Below, piece by piece: positions 52,834 to 62,539 of a stretch of DNA of 64,000 bases. Both the position numbers and the translations under genes were made by a program. Every line of letters begins with the position of its first letter. Within the stretch, counting starts at the first letter, position 1. This DNA comes from Candidimonas nitroreducens (GTDB lineage Bacteria; Pseudomonadota; Gammaproteobacteria; Burkholderiales; Burkholderiaceae_B), in assembly GCF_002209565.1 (NCBI RefSeq), contig NZ_NJIH01000008.1, positions 124,001 through 188,000 on the forward strand, in the 5' to 3' direction. A model generated the notes under the pieces. That model was given only the letters and a program-made list of their open reading frames with translations, had not been told where the DNA came from and did not search any database.

Positions 52834-53814
52834 TCACTTCGGGTGTGCCGGGGCGGTGCCGTGAGCCAACTCGCTGGCCCAGTCCATGAGGTGGCGTGCC
52901 GCGAGTTCCGCCGCGGGCGAATGGGAATTACTGGTTCTTAGCAGGCCGATATCGTCGGCCGTGCCGGGTAGCGTCAGGGGCAACTGCCGGAGCTGGCCGC
53001 TTTCGACGAATGGTCTCAGGTGGCTCGCAAGCCCGACATAGAGCAACTGCAGCCTGCACACAAGCGCGACGCTGACAGGGAGCGAACGCGTGTTGACCCG
53101 CGCCAGCTTTGGCGTCAGGGCGTGTTGCTCGCACCACTGTATGAAGGCAGTGTGTGGCGGAGAGCTTCTGGGCGGCAATAGCCAGGTCGCGCCGGCGCAA
53201 TCGCGCAGGCCGAGCTTGCGCCGAGCGGCCAGGGGATGGCCGCTGCCGCAGTACACGCCCAGCCGATCCGGCCGCAAGGAAACAAATACATATCCTTCGG
53301 GGACATCGATGGATGCCCGGCACAGCAGCAGGTCTGCTCCATCCTCGCTGCACAGCACCGGAATCTGGGCGGCGTCGATCTCACGGTATTCGACCCATAG
53401 ATCGGGGTGTGCGGCGCACAGCGCCGACAAGGCCGGTGCCGCGATGACACTGCTCGCTGCGGCGATTCCGGCGATCCGAACCAAGCCATTTGCTCCTTGT
53501 TCCACGTTAGCCGCATCGCGCGCCAGATCTTCGAGCGACGCGAGTACGCGCCGCACGGCGGGCATTAATTGGGCGCCCGCGCGCGTCAGGCGGATGCCGC
53601 GCGCGTGCCGATCGAACAATGTGACGTTCAGCAGTGCTTCCAGCCGCGTCAGTGCCTGCGTGGCAGAGGGTTGGCTCATGCCTAGAGCCAGTGCCGCCTT
53701 CTGGATGGTGCCTAGCTCCGCCATGCGCGCTGCGAGCTGCAGATGCCGGGGCCTGGCATAGTGCAGCAGCCGCCGCGTCAGCGCGGCGGAAGAGTCGATA
53801 TGGGCGGTAGACAT
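52834..53814 (-). CDS. LysR-family transcriptional regulator
   Basis: 326 residues. HTH: HLQLAARMAELGTIQKAALALGMSQPSATQALTRLEALLNVTLFDRHARG. The effector domain begins at GLVRIAGIAAASSVIAAPAL. It is divergent from a Bug receptor plus lyase operon and most likely controls it; a perfect inverted repeat lies between them. Confidence 0.9.
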   Translation of the reverse strand: MSTAHIDSSAALTRRLLHYARPRHLQLAARMAELGTIQKAALALGMSQPSATQALTRLEALLNVTLFDRHARGIRLTRAGAQLMPAVRRVLASLEDLARDAANVEQGANGLVRIAGIAAASSVIAAPALSALCAAHPDLWVEYREIDAAQIPVLCSEDGADLLLCRASIDVPEGYVFVSLRPDRLGVYCGSGHPLAARRKLGLRDCAGATWLLPPRSSPPHTAFIQWCEQHALTPKLARVNTRSLPVSVALVCRLQLLYVGLASHLRPFVESGQLRQLPLTLPGTADDIGLLRTSNSHSPAAELAARHLMDWASELAHGTAPAHPK

Positions 53815-53839
53815 ATGTTGGCCGGCATTATGTATGTTT

Positions 53840-53873
53840 GTTTGCCTCTATACGCTTGTTTGGCTAGGCAAAC
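53840..53873. promoter_or_regulatory. inverted repeat, probable LysR operator
   Basis: GTTTGCCT and AGGCAAAC are perfect 8-bp inverted arms separated by 18 bases, between the LysR start and the Bug gene. Such spaced arms suit a LysR tetramer site, although the classic T-N11-A core is not the arm itself. Confidence 0.5.
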
Positions 53874-54000
53874 AGGTAAGTGAAGTGGAGCCCAAGATAT
53901 TGGCAATACCTATAGCTTAGACGTATTTATGCGTTGCCGCCTAGACGTCGGGCGCAGAGAATCTAGGGACTTCTTATTCGCCCGTCTTCCTGGAGTTCTC

Positions 54001-55008
54001 ATGCGCCTTGCTGCCAGCTGCCAAGCTTTGCTTTGCTCTCCTATTCGCCTGCTGCACTTGGCAGTCCTGCTGTGTGTACTGGCAATTGCACCCGCCGCGG
54101 CCTATGCCCAGACGTATCCCGACAGGCCGATACGGCTGGTTGTTCCCTATCCCGCCGGTGGTGCGACGGATTTCGGGGCGCGTGTGGTGGCCAAATATCT
54201 GAGCCAGTCGCTTGGGCAGTCGGTAGTGGTGGAAAACGTCAGCGGCGCTTCCGGTGCCATTGCCGCGCAAAAGGTGATACATGCTGCCGCCGACGGCTAC
54301 ACGCTGCTGGCCGGCACGATCAACGAAGTGGTGCTGGTGCCCATCGTCAACGCGTCCGTAAGCTATAAATACCAGGATCTGACACCTGTCGGCGAAATTG
54401 GCACGACATCTTTCGTCCTCATGGCCAACCCGAAGGTGGCGGCCAGCCAGATCGATGAACTGCTCGCCTTGTTGCGCAAGAACCCGGGCAAGATCAATGT
54501 CGGAATTCCGGGTGTGGGAACGCTGCAGCACATTGCAGTAGCGATGCTCGCGAATCAGGCCAGGGTCGATTGGACGGTGGTGCCGTACAAAGGAGCGGCT
54601 CCCCTCAACACGGATCTGCTCGGCGGCCAGGTCGACCTGGGCGTGATGACCTTGCCTTCGGCGATCCAATACATCCGGGATGGCAAGCTGAAGTCCTTGG
54701 GGCTGATGAGCCTGCAGCGCGACGAGGATGTCAAGAATTTACCGACCATTAACGAAGGGCGCGAGATCAAGGGTTTTACGACGGACGCCTGGCTGGGGCT
54801 GCTGGCTCCGGCAAAAACCCCGGCGCCCATTGTGCAGAAGATCAATGCGGCGCTCGATAAAGTGCTTGAAATGCCGGAAGTGCGCAAGAGCCTGGTCACT
54901 GCCGGCTTTCGTCCGGTAGCGGGCACATCCGCCCAGTTTGGCCAATTGCTTGCGCGCGACGATGCCCGCTATCGCCAGGTAGTCGCTTCGGTCAAGCTGG
55001 TTCATTGA
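54001..55008 (+). CDS. Bug/TctC-family periplasmic solute-binding protein
   Basis: 335 residues from an ATG with CTGGAG six bases upstream. The signal peptide ends near AAAYAQ; family motifs are VVPYPAGGATDFGARVVAKYL, VVVENVSGASGAIAAQ, ADGYTLLAG and VPYKGAAPLNTDLLGGQV. It is followed 24 bp later by a lyase gene, so its solute may be the lyase substrate or a precursor, for example a dicarboxylate. No membrane transporter genes are adjacent. Confidence 0.93.
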   Translation: MRLAASCQALLCSPIRLLHLAVLLCVLAIAPAAAYAQTYPDRPIRLVVPYPAGGATDFGARVVAKYLSQSLGQSVVVENVSGASGAIAAQKVIHAAADGYTLLAGTINEVVLVPIVNASVSYKYQDLTPVGEIGTTSFVLMANPKVAASQIDELLALLRKNPGKINVGIPGVGTLQHIAVAMLANQARVDWTVVPYKGAAPLNTDLLGGQVDLGVMTLPSAIQYIRDGKLKSLGLMSLQRDEDVKNLPTINEGREIKGFTTDAWLGLLAPAKTPAPIVQKINAALDKVLEMPEVRKSLVTAGFRPVAGTSAQFGQLLARDDARYRQVVASVKLVH

Positions 55009-55032
55009 CGCCTCGTAAAGCGTGGGCGCGAG

Positions 55033-56394
55033 ATGATCTGCCTTTCTGACGACCCGGCGGCCACTCCGGCCGGCCAGACACTGCGCGAGGTTTTTGCCGC
55101 GCGGGCCAGCATTGTTCACATCATGGCGGTCGAGGCGGCGCTGGCCAGGGTGCAGGCGCGGCATTGCCTGATCCCGGCTGCCGCGGCCGCAGACATCAGC
55201 GCCAAGGCATCGCTGGCTTTTTTCCCCACGGCAGAGTGGTCGCGGCAGCGTGCCCGCGTGGGGCATCCCTTGGTGGCCATTCTCGAGGCTTGGATGACGC
55301 GGCTGGAGCCCGGCAGCCGAGAGTGGCTGCACTATGGCGCCACCACCGCCGATCTGTTCAACACGGTGTTGATTCTGCAGCTGCAGCAAGCCGGCACCCG
55401 GCTGCTCGAGCAGATGCACGATGTCGGGCTGCGCCTGGCCGAGATGGCCGGTGCGTATCGTGCGACGCCCATGGTCGCCCGTACGCTGGGCCGACATGCG
55501 CAACCCATCACTTTCGGTATGAAGGTCGGCGTCTGGCTCGCAGAGCACGGCCGCAGCATCGAGCGGCTGCAGGCTTGGCTGGCGCGCTATCGCACTGGCA
55601 TCCTGAGTGGCGCCGTTGGCACCTATGCCGCCTTTGGCGACCAGGGCCCCTCCATCGAGCGCGAAGTAATGGCGGAGCTTGGGCTCGACGCGCCGGAAGC
55701 CGTGGACTGGAAGGGCAGCCGCGACCGCTATGCCGAGTTCGGTTGTGCCGTGGCATTGGCGGCTCGCACTTGCGGCCACATAGGCCAGGAAATCTTTCTG
55801 CTGAGTGGCGACGACTTGGACGAGGTGCGCGAAACCAATGGCGCCGTTGGCTCGTCGACCATGCCGCACAAGGCCAACCCGTCGCTATGTATCGAGGTGG
55901 TGTCGCGCTCGCGCGAGGTCAGCGCCCGTTTGCTGCCGCTGCTGGAGTGGATCCTGGTTGTCTACGAGCGCGACTCCGCACAGCACGGCGACGTGCTGCG
56001 TGATCTTTGCGTGGGGATGGCCGATCTGCTTGCCTGCCTGCGGCAATTGCTCGATACCCTGGTCGTGCTGCCGCAGAACATGGCTGCCAACTTGCAACGC
56101 AGCCGGGGCATGATCCTGTCCGAGGCCATCACCTTTGCGCTGGCCGAGCATATCGGCAAACATAGCGCCCACATAGCGATGCGGCAGTTGGTGGCTGTTG
56201 CGCGCCAACGCAATTGTTCATTGCAGGAAGCGGCGCGCGACAGCGAGGAATTCAAGACCCTATTTGCCGAGCGGCCAGAGCTGCTGGAGGTTGCGCACTA
56301 CATTGGCCGCGCACCCGACATAGCCGATGCGGCGGTTGCCGCTGCGTCGCTACGAGCCATGCCCGGGGCTTTCAAGCCGCTGGGCAAAGCTTAG
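55033..56394 (+). CDS. fumarase/aspartase-superfamily lyase (PurB/PcaB-like)
   Basis: 453 residues. The superfamily signature is GSSTMPHKANPS (273-284). HYGATTADLFNT (near residue 100) and LGRHAQPITFGMKVG are the other two conserved regions. The pattern lies between adenylosuccinate lyase and 3-carboxymuconate cycloisomerase; neither can be assigned safely. It removes or closes a fumarate-like unit in a substrate. As a second gene after a Bug receptor and under a LysR regulator, a catabolic role is more likely than purine synthesis. Confidence 0.85.
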   Translation: MICLSDDPAATPAGQTLREVFAARASIVHIMAVEAALARVQARHCLIPAAAAADISAKASLAFFPTAEWSRQRARVGHPLVAILEAWMTRLEPGSREWLHYGATTADLFNTVLILQLQQAGTRLLEQMHDVGLRLAEMAGAYRATPMVARTLGRHAQPITFGMKVGVWLAEHGRSIERLQAWLARYRTGILSGAVGTYAAFGDQGPSIEREVMAELGLDAPEAVDWKGSRDRYAEFGCAVALAARTCGHIGQEIFLLSGDDLDEVRETNGAVGSSTMPHKANPSLCIEVVSRSREVSARLLPLLEWILVVYERDSAQHGDVLRDLCVGMADLLACLRQLLDTLVVLPQNMAANLQRSRGMILSEAITFALAEHIGKHSAHIAMRQLVAVARQRNCSLQEAARDSEEFKTLFAERPELLEVAHYIGRAPDIADAAVAAASLRAMPGAFKPLGKA

Positions 56395-56403
56395 GCTTCG
56401 GGC

Positions 56404-57198
56404 TTACACCCCCAGATAGGCTTGCAGCACGCGTGGGTGATTCAGCAATTCCTTGCCCGAGCCGGACAGGGCCAGGCTGCCGTTTTCCAGCACGTAGCCG
56501 CGCTGCGCGATCTTCAGGGCCTGGCGCACGTTTTGTTCGACCAGGAACAGGGTCAGGCCGTCGGCGTTGATGGAACGCAGGGCGCGGAAGATTTCCTGCA
56601 CGACGATGGGGGCCAGCCCCATGGAGGGTTCGTCCAGCAGCAGCAGGCGGGGCTTGGCCATGAGCGCGCGGCCGATGGCCAGCATTTGCTGTTCGCCGCC
56701 CGACAGGTTGCCGGCCACGCCGTCCAGGCGTTCTTTGAGGCGGGGAAACAGCGCGAAGACGTAGTCGAAGTCCTTGGATGCCGCGCTGCCGCCGAGGCGG
56801 TAGGCGCCCAGTTCGAGGTTCTCGCGCACCGTCATGGTGGTCAGGATGGCGCGGCCTTCGGGCACTTGCACGATGCCGCGCGCCACGATCTGGTGCGGCG
56901 CCAGCCGCGTGATGTCTTCACCATTGAAGATCACCGAGCCGGCGAGTTTGGGCAGCAGGCCCGACAGCGCCAGCAGGGTGGTGGACTTGCCGGCGCCGTT
57001 GGCGCCCACCAGCGCAGTGATGCCGCCTGGTTCGAGCGTCAGGTCGATGCCGCGCACCGCCTCGATGTGGCCGTAGTGCACGGTCAGGCCGCGCACTTCC
57101 AGCGCGGCTGCCGCCGACGCATTTCCGGCGGGCCGCGGCGCGCCATTCTGCCCGACGGAGGATGTGCGGGTCTCGGGCGACTGCGTGGGCGCGCTCAT
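56404..57198 (-). CDS. livF: branched-chain amino acid ABC transporter ATP-binding protein LivF
   Basis: 264 residues. Walker A GANGAGKST, signature LSGGEQQ, Walker B LLLLDEPS, and EGRAILTTMTVRENLELGAY, typical of LivF. The first 30 residues are an extra Ala/Pro/Ser-rich N-terminus. The start overlaps the livG stop as ATGA. It powers uptake with LivG. The stop lies nine bases from that of the convergent lyase. Confidence 0.93.
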   Translation of the reverse strand: MSAPTQSPETRTSSVGQNGAPRPAGNASAAAALEVRGLTVHYGHIEAVRGIDLTLEPGGITALVGANGAGKSTTLLALSGLLPKLAGSVIFNGEDITRLAPHQIVARGIVQVPEGRAILTTMTVRENLELGAYRLGGSAASKDFDYVFALFPRLKERLDGVAGNLSGGEQQMLAIGRALMAKPRLLLLDEPSMGLAPIVVQEIFRALRSINADGLTLFLVEQNVRQALKIAQRGYVLENGSLALSGSGKELLNHPRVLQAYLGV

Positions 57199-57983
57199 GC
57201 CTGTACCCCTGGCGTTGCGCCTTCTTCTTCATCATCGCGGCCCAGGTAGGCTTCGATGACTTCTTCGTTGTTGCGGATGGCGTCGGGCTGGCCGTAGGCG
57301 ATGATCTTGCCGAAATTCAGCACGGCGATCTGGTCGCACAGGCCCATGACGAAATGCATATCGTGTTCGATCATCAGGATGGTGTAGCCGCGCGCGCGTA
57401 TGGCCTGGATCTCGTGCATGAGTTCGGCGCGTTCGCCGGTGTTCATGCCGGCCACGGGCTCGTCCAGCAGCAGCAGCTTGGGCTCGGTGGCCAGGGCGCG
57501 CGCCAGTTCCAGGCGGCGTTGTTCGCCGTAGGAAAGATTGTCTGCCAGGTCGTGGGCCTTGTGATCCAGCTTCATCCAGCCCAGCAGTTCCATGGCGCGT
57601 TCGCGCGCGCGGGCCTCTTGGCGGCGGTACGCCGGCAGCCCGAACAGCAGCGACGGCACGCCGTATTGCATGTGCCGGTAGGCGCCCACCACCACGTTCT
57701 GCAGCAGCGTCATTTCCTTGAACAGGCGGATGTTCTGGAAGGTGCGCGCGATGCCCAGGCGGGTGATGCGATGCGGCTTCAGGCCGAGCAGGCCGTGGCC
57801 GTCGAACGAGACGCGCCCGCCGTTGGGCGTGAGCAGGCCGGTGATGATATTGAAGACGGTGGTCTTGCCGGCGCCGTTGGGGCCGATCAGGCCGAAGATC
57901 GAGCCCTGCGGCACATTGATATTGACGTCGTGCAGGACGTGCAGGCCGCCGAAGTGCATCGAGATATTCGAGAGTTCAAGCAC
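57195..57983 (-). CDS. livG: branched-chain amino acid ABC transporter ATP-binding protein LivG
   Basis: 262 residues. Walker A GPNGAGKTT, GIARTFQNIRLFKEMT typical of LivG, signature LSYGEQRR (for LSGGQ), Walker B LLLLDEPVAGMN. It overlaps livM by eight bases. Confidence 0.93.
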   Translation of the reverse strand: MLELSNISMHFGGLHVLHDVNINVPQGSIFGLIGPNGAGKTTVFNIITGLLTPNGGRVSFDGHGLLGLKPHRITRLGIARTFQNIRLFKEMTLLQNVVVGAYRHMQYGVPSLLFGLPAYRRQEARARERAMELLGWMKLDHKAHDLADNLSYGEQRRLELARALATEPKLLLLDEPVAGMNTGERAELMHEIQAIRARGYTILMIEHDMHFVMGLCDQIAVLNFGKIIAYGQPDAIRNNEEVIEAYLGRDDEEEGATPGVQA

Positions 57984-58842
57984 GGCGCTTGCCCCCCTTG
58001 TGCAGCCATTGCGCGTAGCGGCTGGGATCCCAGATGCCGCGGGGCAGGAACAGCACGATTAGTACCAGGATCAGGCCGTTGGCGACCAGGCGGAAGCTGT
58101 CGAAGCCGCGCAGCACTTCGGGCAGCAGGGTGATGATGCTGCTGCCCAGTATGGGCCCCAGCAGGCCGCCTATGCCGCCCAGTATGGTCATGGTAAGGAT
58201 TTCGACGGCGCGCTCGAAGCCGTATTCGTTGGGGCCGATGAAGAATGTGAGATGGGCGTTCAGCGCGCCCGCCAGGCCGGCCACGGCGGCCCCCAGCACG
58301 AAGGCCAGCATTTTGTTGGCGCGTACGTTCACGCCCATCAGGCTGGCGGCGGTCTCGTCGCCGCGTATGGCGTCGAAGGCGCGGCCGATCTTGGATGCGC
58401 GCAGGCGCCACAGCACCAGCAGCACGATGACCACCGACAGCAGCACGTGCCACCATTGCGTCAGTTGCGGGATGCCGTTCAGGCCCAGCGCGCCGCCGGT
58501 AATGGATTCGGTGTTCAGGACGATGACCCGCACGACTTCGCCGAAGGCCAGCGTGGCCATGGCCAGGTAGACGCCGGACAAGCGTATGGTCGGCAGGCCG
58601 ATGATGGCTGCCATGATCGCCGGGGCCACCATGCCGGCGGCCAGGGAAACCGAGAAAGGCGCCCCGTAGTTCATGGTAAGTATGGCCGCCGCGTAGGCGC
58701 CTATGCCCATGAAGGCCGCGTTGGCGATGGACAGCATGCCGCACACCAGTGTCAGCCAGATCGACAGGGCCAGCAGGGCATTGGTGCCCAGGGACATGAC
58801 CACATTGCCATAGATGGCCCAGAAAGTTGCCAGACTGCTCAT
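57976..58842 (-). CDS. livM: branched-chain amino acid ABC transporter permease LivM
   Basis: 288 residues with about eight to ten helices. LSIANAAFMGIGAYAAAIL, RGDETAASLMGVNV (coupling region to the ATPase) and TILGGIGGLLGPILGSSIIT are the family marks. It forms the channel with LivH. It begins four bases after the livH stop. Confidence 0.93.
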   Translation of the reverse strand: MSSLATFWAIYGNVVMSLGTNALLALSIWLTLVCGMLSIANAAFMGIGAYAAAILTMNYGAPFSVSLAAGMVAPAIMAAIIGLPTIRLSGVYLAMATLAFGEVVRVIVLNTESITGGALGLNGIPQLTQWWHVLLSVVIVLLVLWRLRASKIGRAFDAIRGDETAASLMGVNVRANKMLAFVLGAAVAGLAGALNAHLTFFIGPNEYGFERAVEILTMTILGGIGGLLGPILGSSIITLLPEVLRGFDSFRLVANGLILVLIVLFLPRGIWDPSRYAQWLHKGGKRRA

Positions 58843-58846
58843 GTCG

Positions 58847-59728
58847 TCATGCCTTGCGCTGCACTACTTTGCCGAACAGCCCTTGCGGGCGCAGCAGCAG
58901 AACCAGGAACAGCAGGCCGAAGGCCACCGCGTCGCGCGTGGTGGAGCCGATATAGGCCACCGACAGGACTTCGGAGAAACCCAGGAACAAGCCGCCTATC
59001 ATGGCGCCGGGGATGTTGCCCAGGCCGCCCAGAATGACCACGGCGATGCCTTTGCGCAATATGGGTTCGCCCATCAGCGGATAGAGTGCGTTGGAGTACA
59101 GGCCGATCAGCACGCCGGCGATGCCGCCCAGGCCGCCGGCCACGAAAGAAGTGGTAAGGAACAGGCGTTCGACGTCTATGCCCAGCAGCCAGGCGGCCTT
59201 GGGCGATTCGGCGACGGCGCGCAGCGCCCGCCCGAAGCGGGTGCGGCGCATGACATACATCAGCACCGCCATCAGGGCGAACGAAAGGAAGATGATGCCG
59301 ATTTCGACCACGGTCATGTGCATGCCGGCAATTACCAGTGTCTGGTCGGGTACTGTGCCCTGCGGAAAGCGCAGGTTGTTGGCGCCGAATATGCCCTGTG
59401 CCCCGTTGGTGAGGATGATGCCTATGCCTATGGTGGCGATCATGGGGATAAGGTGCGGGGCGCCGCGGTGCCGCAAGGGGCGCAGCACCAGCAGGTCGAT
59501 GAGCGCGCCGATCAGGCCGGCGGCGACGAAGGAGACGATCAGCCCGGCCCACAGGGGCAGGCCGAGGGTGGAGATGGCGTACAGCGCTGCATAGGCGCCG
59601 GCCATGAAGACCGCGCCATGCGACAGGTTGATGATGCCGAGAACGCCGAAAACCAGCGTGAAGCCCAGGGCAAACAAGGCGTATACACACCCTAGTGACA
59701 GGGCATTGATGAATTGCTGTTCCAGCAT
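58847..59728 (-). CDS. livH: branched-chain amino acid ABC transporter permease LivH
   Basis: 293 residues with about eight helices: LSLGCVYALFALGFTLVFGVLGIINLSHGAVFMAGAY at the start, AESPKAAWLLGIDVERL (coupling helix) and ILGGLGNIPGAMIGGLFLG. It is the second gene of the operon after the binding protein. Confidence 0.93.
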   Translation of the reverse strand: MLEQQFINALSLGCVYALFALGFTLVFGVLGIINLSHGAVFMAGAYAALYAISTLGLPLWAGLIVSFVAAGLIGALIDLLVLRPLRHRGAPHLIPMIATIGIGIILTNGAQGIFGANNLRFPQGTVPDQTLVIAGMHMTVVEIGIIFLSFALMAVLMYVMRRTRFGRALRAVAESPKAAWLLGIDVERLFLTTSFVAGGLGGIAGVLIGLYSNALYPLMGEPILRKGIAVVILGGLGNIPGAMIGGLFLGFSEVLSVAYIGSTTRDAVAFGLLFLVLLLRPQGLFGKVVQRKA

Positions 59729-59774
59729 GCAGGTTTCCGTAGCGGCGGCGTTCTCGGCGCCGGGCGCCTATTGC

Positions 59775-60929
59775 TTATTTCTCGATGATGTACTTGCCGT
59801 CATGCGTCATGCTGATGATGGCAGTCTGCTTGGCGTCGTAGCCAGCCGGCTTGCCCGCCCGGTTCTTGGCCTGGGTGAACTCGAACGCGCCGGTGGCACC
59901 CGTCCATTTGACGTTGGGCAGCGCATCGCGCAGCGCCGTCCGGTCGGCGGCCAGGTTGCCCGTGAGCTTGACCTTTTTCAGGGCCTGCGCCGCAATGTGC
60001 ATGGCGTCGTAGGACTGCGCCGAGAACTGGTCGGGGGCCGTATTGTACTTGGCTTTGTAGGCGGCCACGAACTTGGTGTTTTCAGGCGTGTTGTTGTCGA
60101 TGGACCAGGGGCTGCCCACCCACAGGTCGTTGGACGCGGCGCCCGGAGCCAGGTCGAAGATCTTGACCGAGTTCATGCCGTTGCCGCCGATGAAGGGCAG
60201 CTTGATGCCGAGCTGGCGGGCCTGCACCATGATGGGGCCGCCTTCGGCCAGCAGCGCCGACAGGACGATGGCATCGGGGTGGGTGCTCTGGATCTTGGTG
60301 AGCTGGGCCTTGAAGTCGACGTCGCCCTTGGCGAAAGTTTCCGTGGCGGTGACCGGAACCTTCAGGTCGGCCAGCGCCTTCTTGAAGTTGTCGTAGCCGC
60401 TCTTGGTGAAGACGTCGTCGTTGCCGTACAGCACCGCGACCTTCTTGATGCCGAGCTTGCGCTGCGCGGTGCTGATGGTAACCGGCAGCACGTCGGCTTC
60501 GGTCACGGAGTTGCGGAACACATAGTTGCCGATGGAAGTGATGCCGTCGGCGGTGTTGGACGTGCCGAAGGCCACGGTCTTGGCGGCCTGGGCGATCGGG
60601 TCGGCGGCCTGGGCCGAGTTCGACAGCGTGGGGCCGAAGATCATCAGGACTTTGTCTTGGAAGATCAGTTTCTTGAAGACGTTGATGGCTTCTTCTTTCT
60701 TGCCCTGTTCGTCTTCGACGACGAGCTTGATTTTGTTGCCGTTGATGCCGCCGGCTGCGTTGATCTCGGAGGCTGCCAGCTCGAAGCCGTTCTTGATGGA
60801 GTGGCCGTACTGGGCGGCGCCGCCGGAAAGCGCTTCGGCCATGCCGATGGTGATGTCGGCGGCCTGGGCCACGGAAAGGCTGCCTGCGGCGATGAGCGAC
60901 GCCAGGAGGATCTTGCGAGTGCTGTGCAT
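59775..60929 (-). CDS. livK: branched-chain amino acid ABC transporter substrate-binding protein (LivK type)
   Basis: 384 residues. The signal peptide MHSTRKILLASLIAAGSLS ends at AQA before ADITIGMAEALSGGAAQYGHSIKNG. The two-lobe periplasmic fold is seen in AASEINAAGGINGNKIKLVVEDEQ, VAVLYGNDDVFTKSGYDNF and DAIVLSALLAEGGPIMVQARQLG. The last two differ from classical LivJ/LivK, so the ligand may be another amino acid or an amide. It leads the operon; the start at 60929 is set by the signal peptide. Confidence 0.92.
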   Translation of the reverse strand: MHSTRKILLASLIAAGSLSVAQAADITIGMAEALSGGAAQYGHSIKNGFELAASEINAAGGINGNKIKLVVEDEQGKKEEAINVFKKLIFQDKVLMIFGPTLSNSAQAADPIAQAAKTVAFGTSNTADGITSIGNYVFRNSVTEADVLPVTISTAQRKLGIKKVAVLYGNDDVFTKSGYDNFKKALADLKVPVTATETFAKGDVDFKAQLTKIQSTHPDAIVLSALLAEGGPIMVQARQLGIKLPFIGGNGMNSVKIFDLAPGAASNDLWVGSPWSIDNNTPENTKFVAAYKAKYNTAPDQFSAQSYDAMHIAAQALKKVKLTGNLAADRTALRDALPNVKWTGATGAFEFTQAKNRAGKPAGYDAKQTAIISMTHDGKYIIEK

Positions 60930-61223
60930 GGTGAATGCCCTTGTATTGGTATTCAGTTTGAAATACGCGGGAATGGGTGTATCCCGGCATTCCTGCGCTG
61001 CCCGGGCCCCCTCGGGCCAGGCAAGGATCGGATTATCACGCAATTCGTAGCGGATTGAAACCCGTGGAAAACGATAATTTGGCGGTGTTTTCAATCTTTA
61101 AGCTGCAAAATCCCGATAAGTGGTGGGGTGTATGCGCTATCTGGAAGATGTCCGGCTCTGCGGTTCGGAGGCGCGCCGGGCGGATCCGGGACGAAAGCCA
61201 CGTGCCCGTTTGCTTGCAGCCGC
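60930..61223. other. intergenic region between livK and rplM promoter
   Basis: No gene was found. It must hold the liv promoter (minus strand); AT-rich stretches lie near 61070-61110, but no clear boxes could be fixed. Confidence 0.35.
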
Positions 61224-61251
61224 TTGAAAAATCAAGAGATTATGCTATGAT
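61224..61251 (+). promoter_or_regulatory. sigma-70 promoter of rplM-rpsI
   Basis: TTGAAA (61224-61229) and TATGAT (61246-61251) are spaced by 16 bases. A leader of about 165 bases follows before rplM. In E. coli this transcript is controlled by L13 itself; the long leader could serve the same purpose here. Confidence 0.65.
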
Positions 61252-61425
61252 GGTGGGCTTTCTAGCGGAATTTGTGCCTATGTGCCACGGGCCCATGGGT
61301 TCTTGGAAAGAGTCGCGTACGGGCGGAACACAACGCCTAGATGGGGCTTTCCAGCTGCGAGAAAACCAGTGCGTGCCTGTATTCATATGGCGGGCGCGCG
61401 TTTCGAACATTCATCAGGAACCATC

Positions 61426-61854
61426 ATGAAGACCTTTGTGGCCAAGCCGCATGAAGTCCAGCGTGACTGGTACGTGATTGACGCCAAGGGCAAAGTCCTC
61501 GGTCGTGTGGCCAGCGAAGTCGCACGCCGTCTGCGCGGCAAGCACAAACCGGAATTCACGCCCCACGTCGACACCGGCGATTACATCGTCATTGTCAACG
61601 CTGCCGAAATCATCGTTACCGGCAACAAGTCGCACGACAAGAAATACTATCGTCACTCGACCTATCCGGGCGGTATCACGGAAACCAACTTCGAGAAGAT
61701 GCAGCAGCGCTTCCCCGGTCGCGCAATCCAGAAGGCGGTCAAGGGCATGCTGCCCAAGGGCCCGCTCGGTTACGCCATGATCAAGAAGCTCAAGGTTTAT
61801 GCCGGCGCCGAGCATCCGCATACGGCTCAGCAGCCCAAACCGCTGGAATTCTAA
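61426..61854 (+). CDS. rplM: 50S ribosomal protein L13
   Basis: 142 residues: [58 protein letters not shown] and [12 protein letters not shown] are typical of L13. CAGGA lies before ATG. It binds 23S rRNA early in 50S assembly. It is first in the operon with rpsI, nine bases apart. Confidence 0.98.
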   Translation: MKTFVAKPHEVQRDWYVIDAKGKVLGRVASEVARRLRGKHKPEFTPHVDTGDYIVIVNAAEIIVTGNKSHDKKYYRHSTYPGGITETNFEKMQQRFPGRAIQKAVKGMLPKGPLGYAMIKKLKVYAGAEHPHTAQQPKPLEF

Positions 61855-61863
61855 GGATAGCTC

Positions 61864-62256
61864 ATGATCGGTAACTGGAATTACGGAACCGGCCGCCGCA
61901 AGACTTCGGTGGCTCGCGTGTTCCTCAAGAAAGGGTCGGGCCGCATCGTTGTCAACGGCAAGCCCGTCGACGAATACTTTGCCCGCGAGACCGGCCGCAT
62001 GGTGGTGCGCCAGCCGCTGGAACTCACCGGCCACCTCGAGTCGTTCGACTTTCAAGTCAACGTGCATGGCGGCGGCGAAAGCGGCCAGGCCGGCGCGGTG
62101 CGCCACGGCATCACCCGTGCGCTGATCGACTACGACGCGACGCTCAAGCCTTCGCTGTCGCAGGCCGGTCTGGTCACGCGCGACGCCCGCGAAGTCGAAC
62201 GTAAGAAAGTCGGTCTGCACAAGGCCCGACGCCGCAAACAGTTCAGCAAACGCTAA
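61864..62256 (+). CDS. rpsI: 30S ribosomal protein S9
   Basis: 130 residues with [38 protein letters not shown] and the basic end [11 protein letters not shown] that reaches the P-site tRNA. It follows rplM by nine bases and ends at a terminator. Confidence 0.98.
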   Translation: MIGNWNYGTGRRKTSVARVFLKKGSGRIVVNGKPVDEYFARETGRMVVRQPLELTGHLESFDFQVNVHGGGESGQAGAVRHGITRALIDYDATLKPSLSQAGLVTRDAREVERKKVGLHKARRRKQFSKR

Positions 62257-62293
62257 GCTGTGCGGTGCGAGGCCCTGCGTCTCGCAAGAATGC

Positions 62294-62322
62294 AAAAACC
62301 CCGGCTTTGCGCCGGGGTTTTT
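62294..62322 (+). terminator. terminator of rplM-rpsI
   Basis: AAAAACCCCGGC and GCCGGGGTTTTT form a 12-bp stem around TTTGC, with TTGCTTTT after it. The stem's A and T tracts make it usable on both strands. Confidence 0.9.
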
Positions 62323-62539
62323 GCTTTTCGGTTTGCTATCCCTGGGCGGCGACGCAACGGTGCAACAGGGCAAGGACGCCGCGGGGCTTCGGAGTTTCAG
62401 GATTCCCGACTTGGGCGTTGCCGATTTGTCTGCCGCGTCCTGCGCAAGCCGCGGGCTTGTTGCATAATCAAGTATGGGCCCGCGGCTCCGCGGCCCGGGG
62501 CATATTCAGCGTATATCGTATTTTTCTGGGTGAAACATC

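Noticed and set aside
55033-56394. Naming the lyase purB or pcaB
   Set aside because: The signature is shared by the whole superfamily, and the context (Bug receptor, LysR) does not settle between them.
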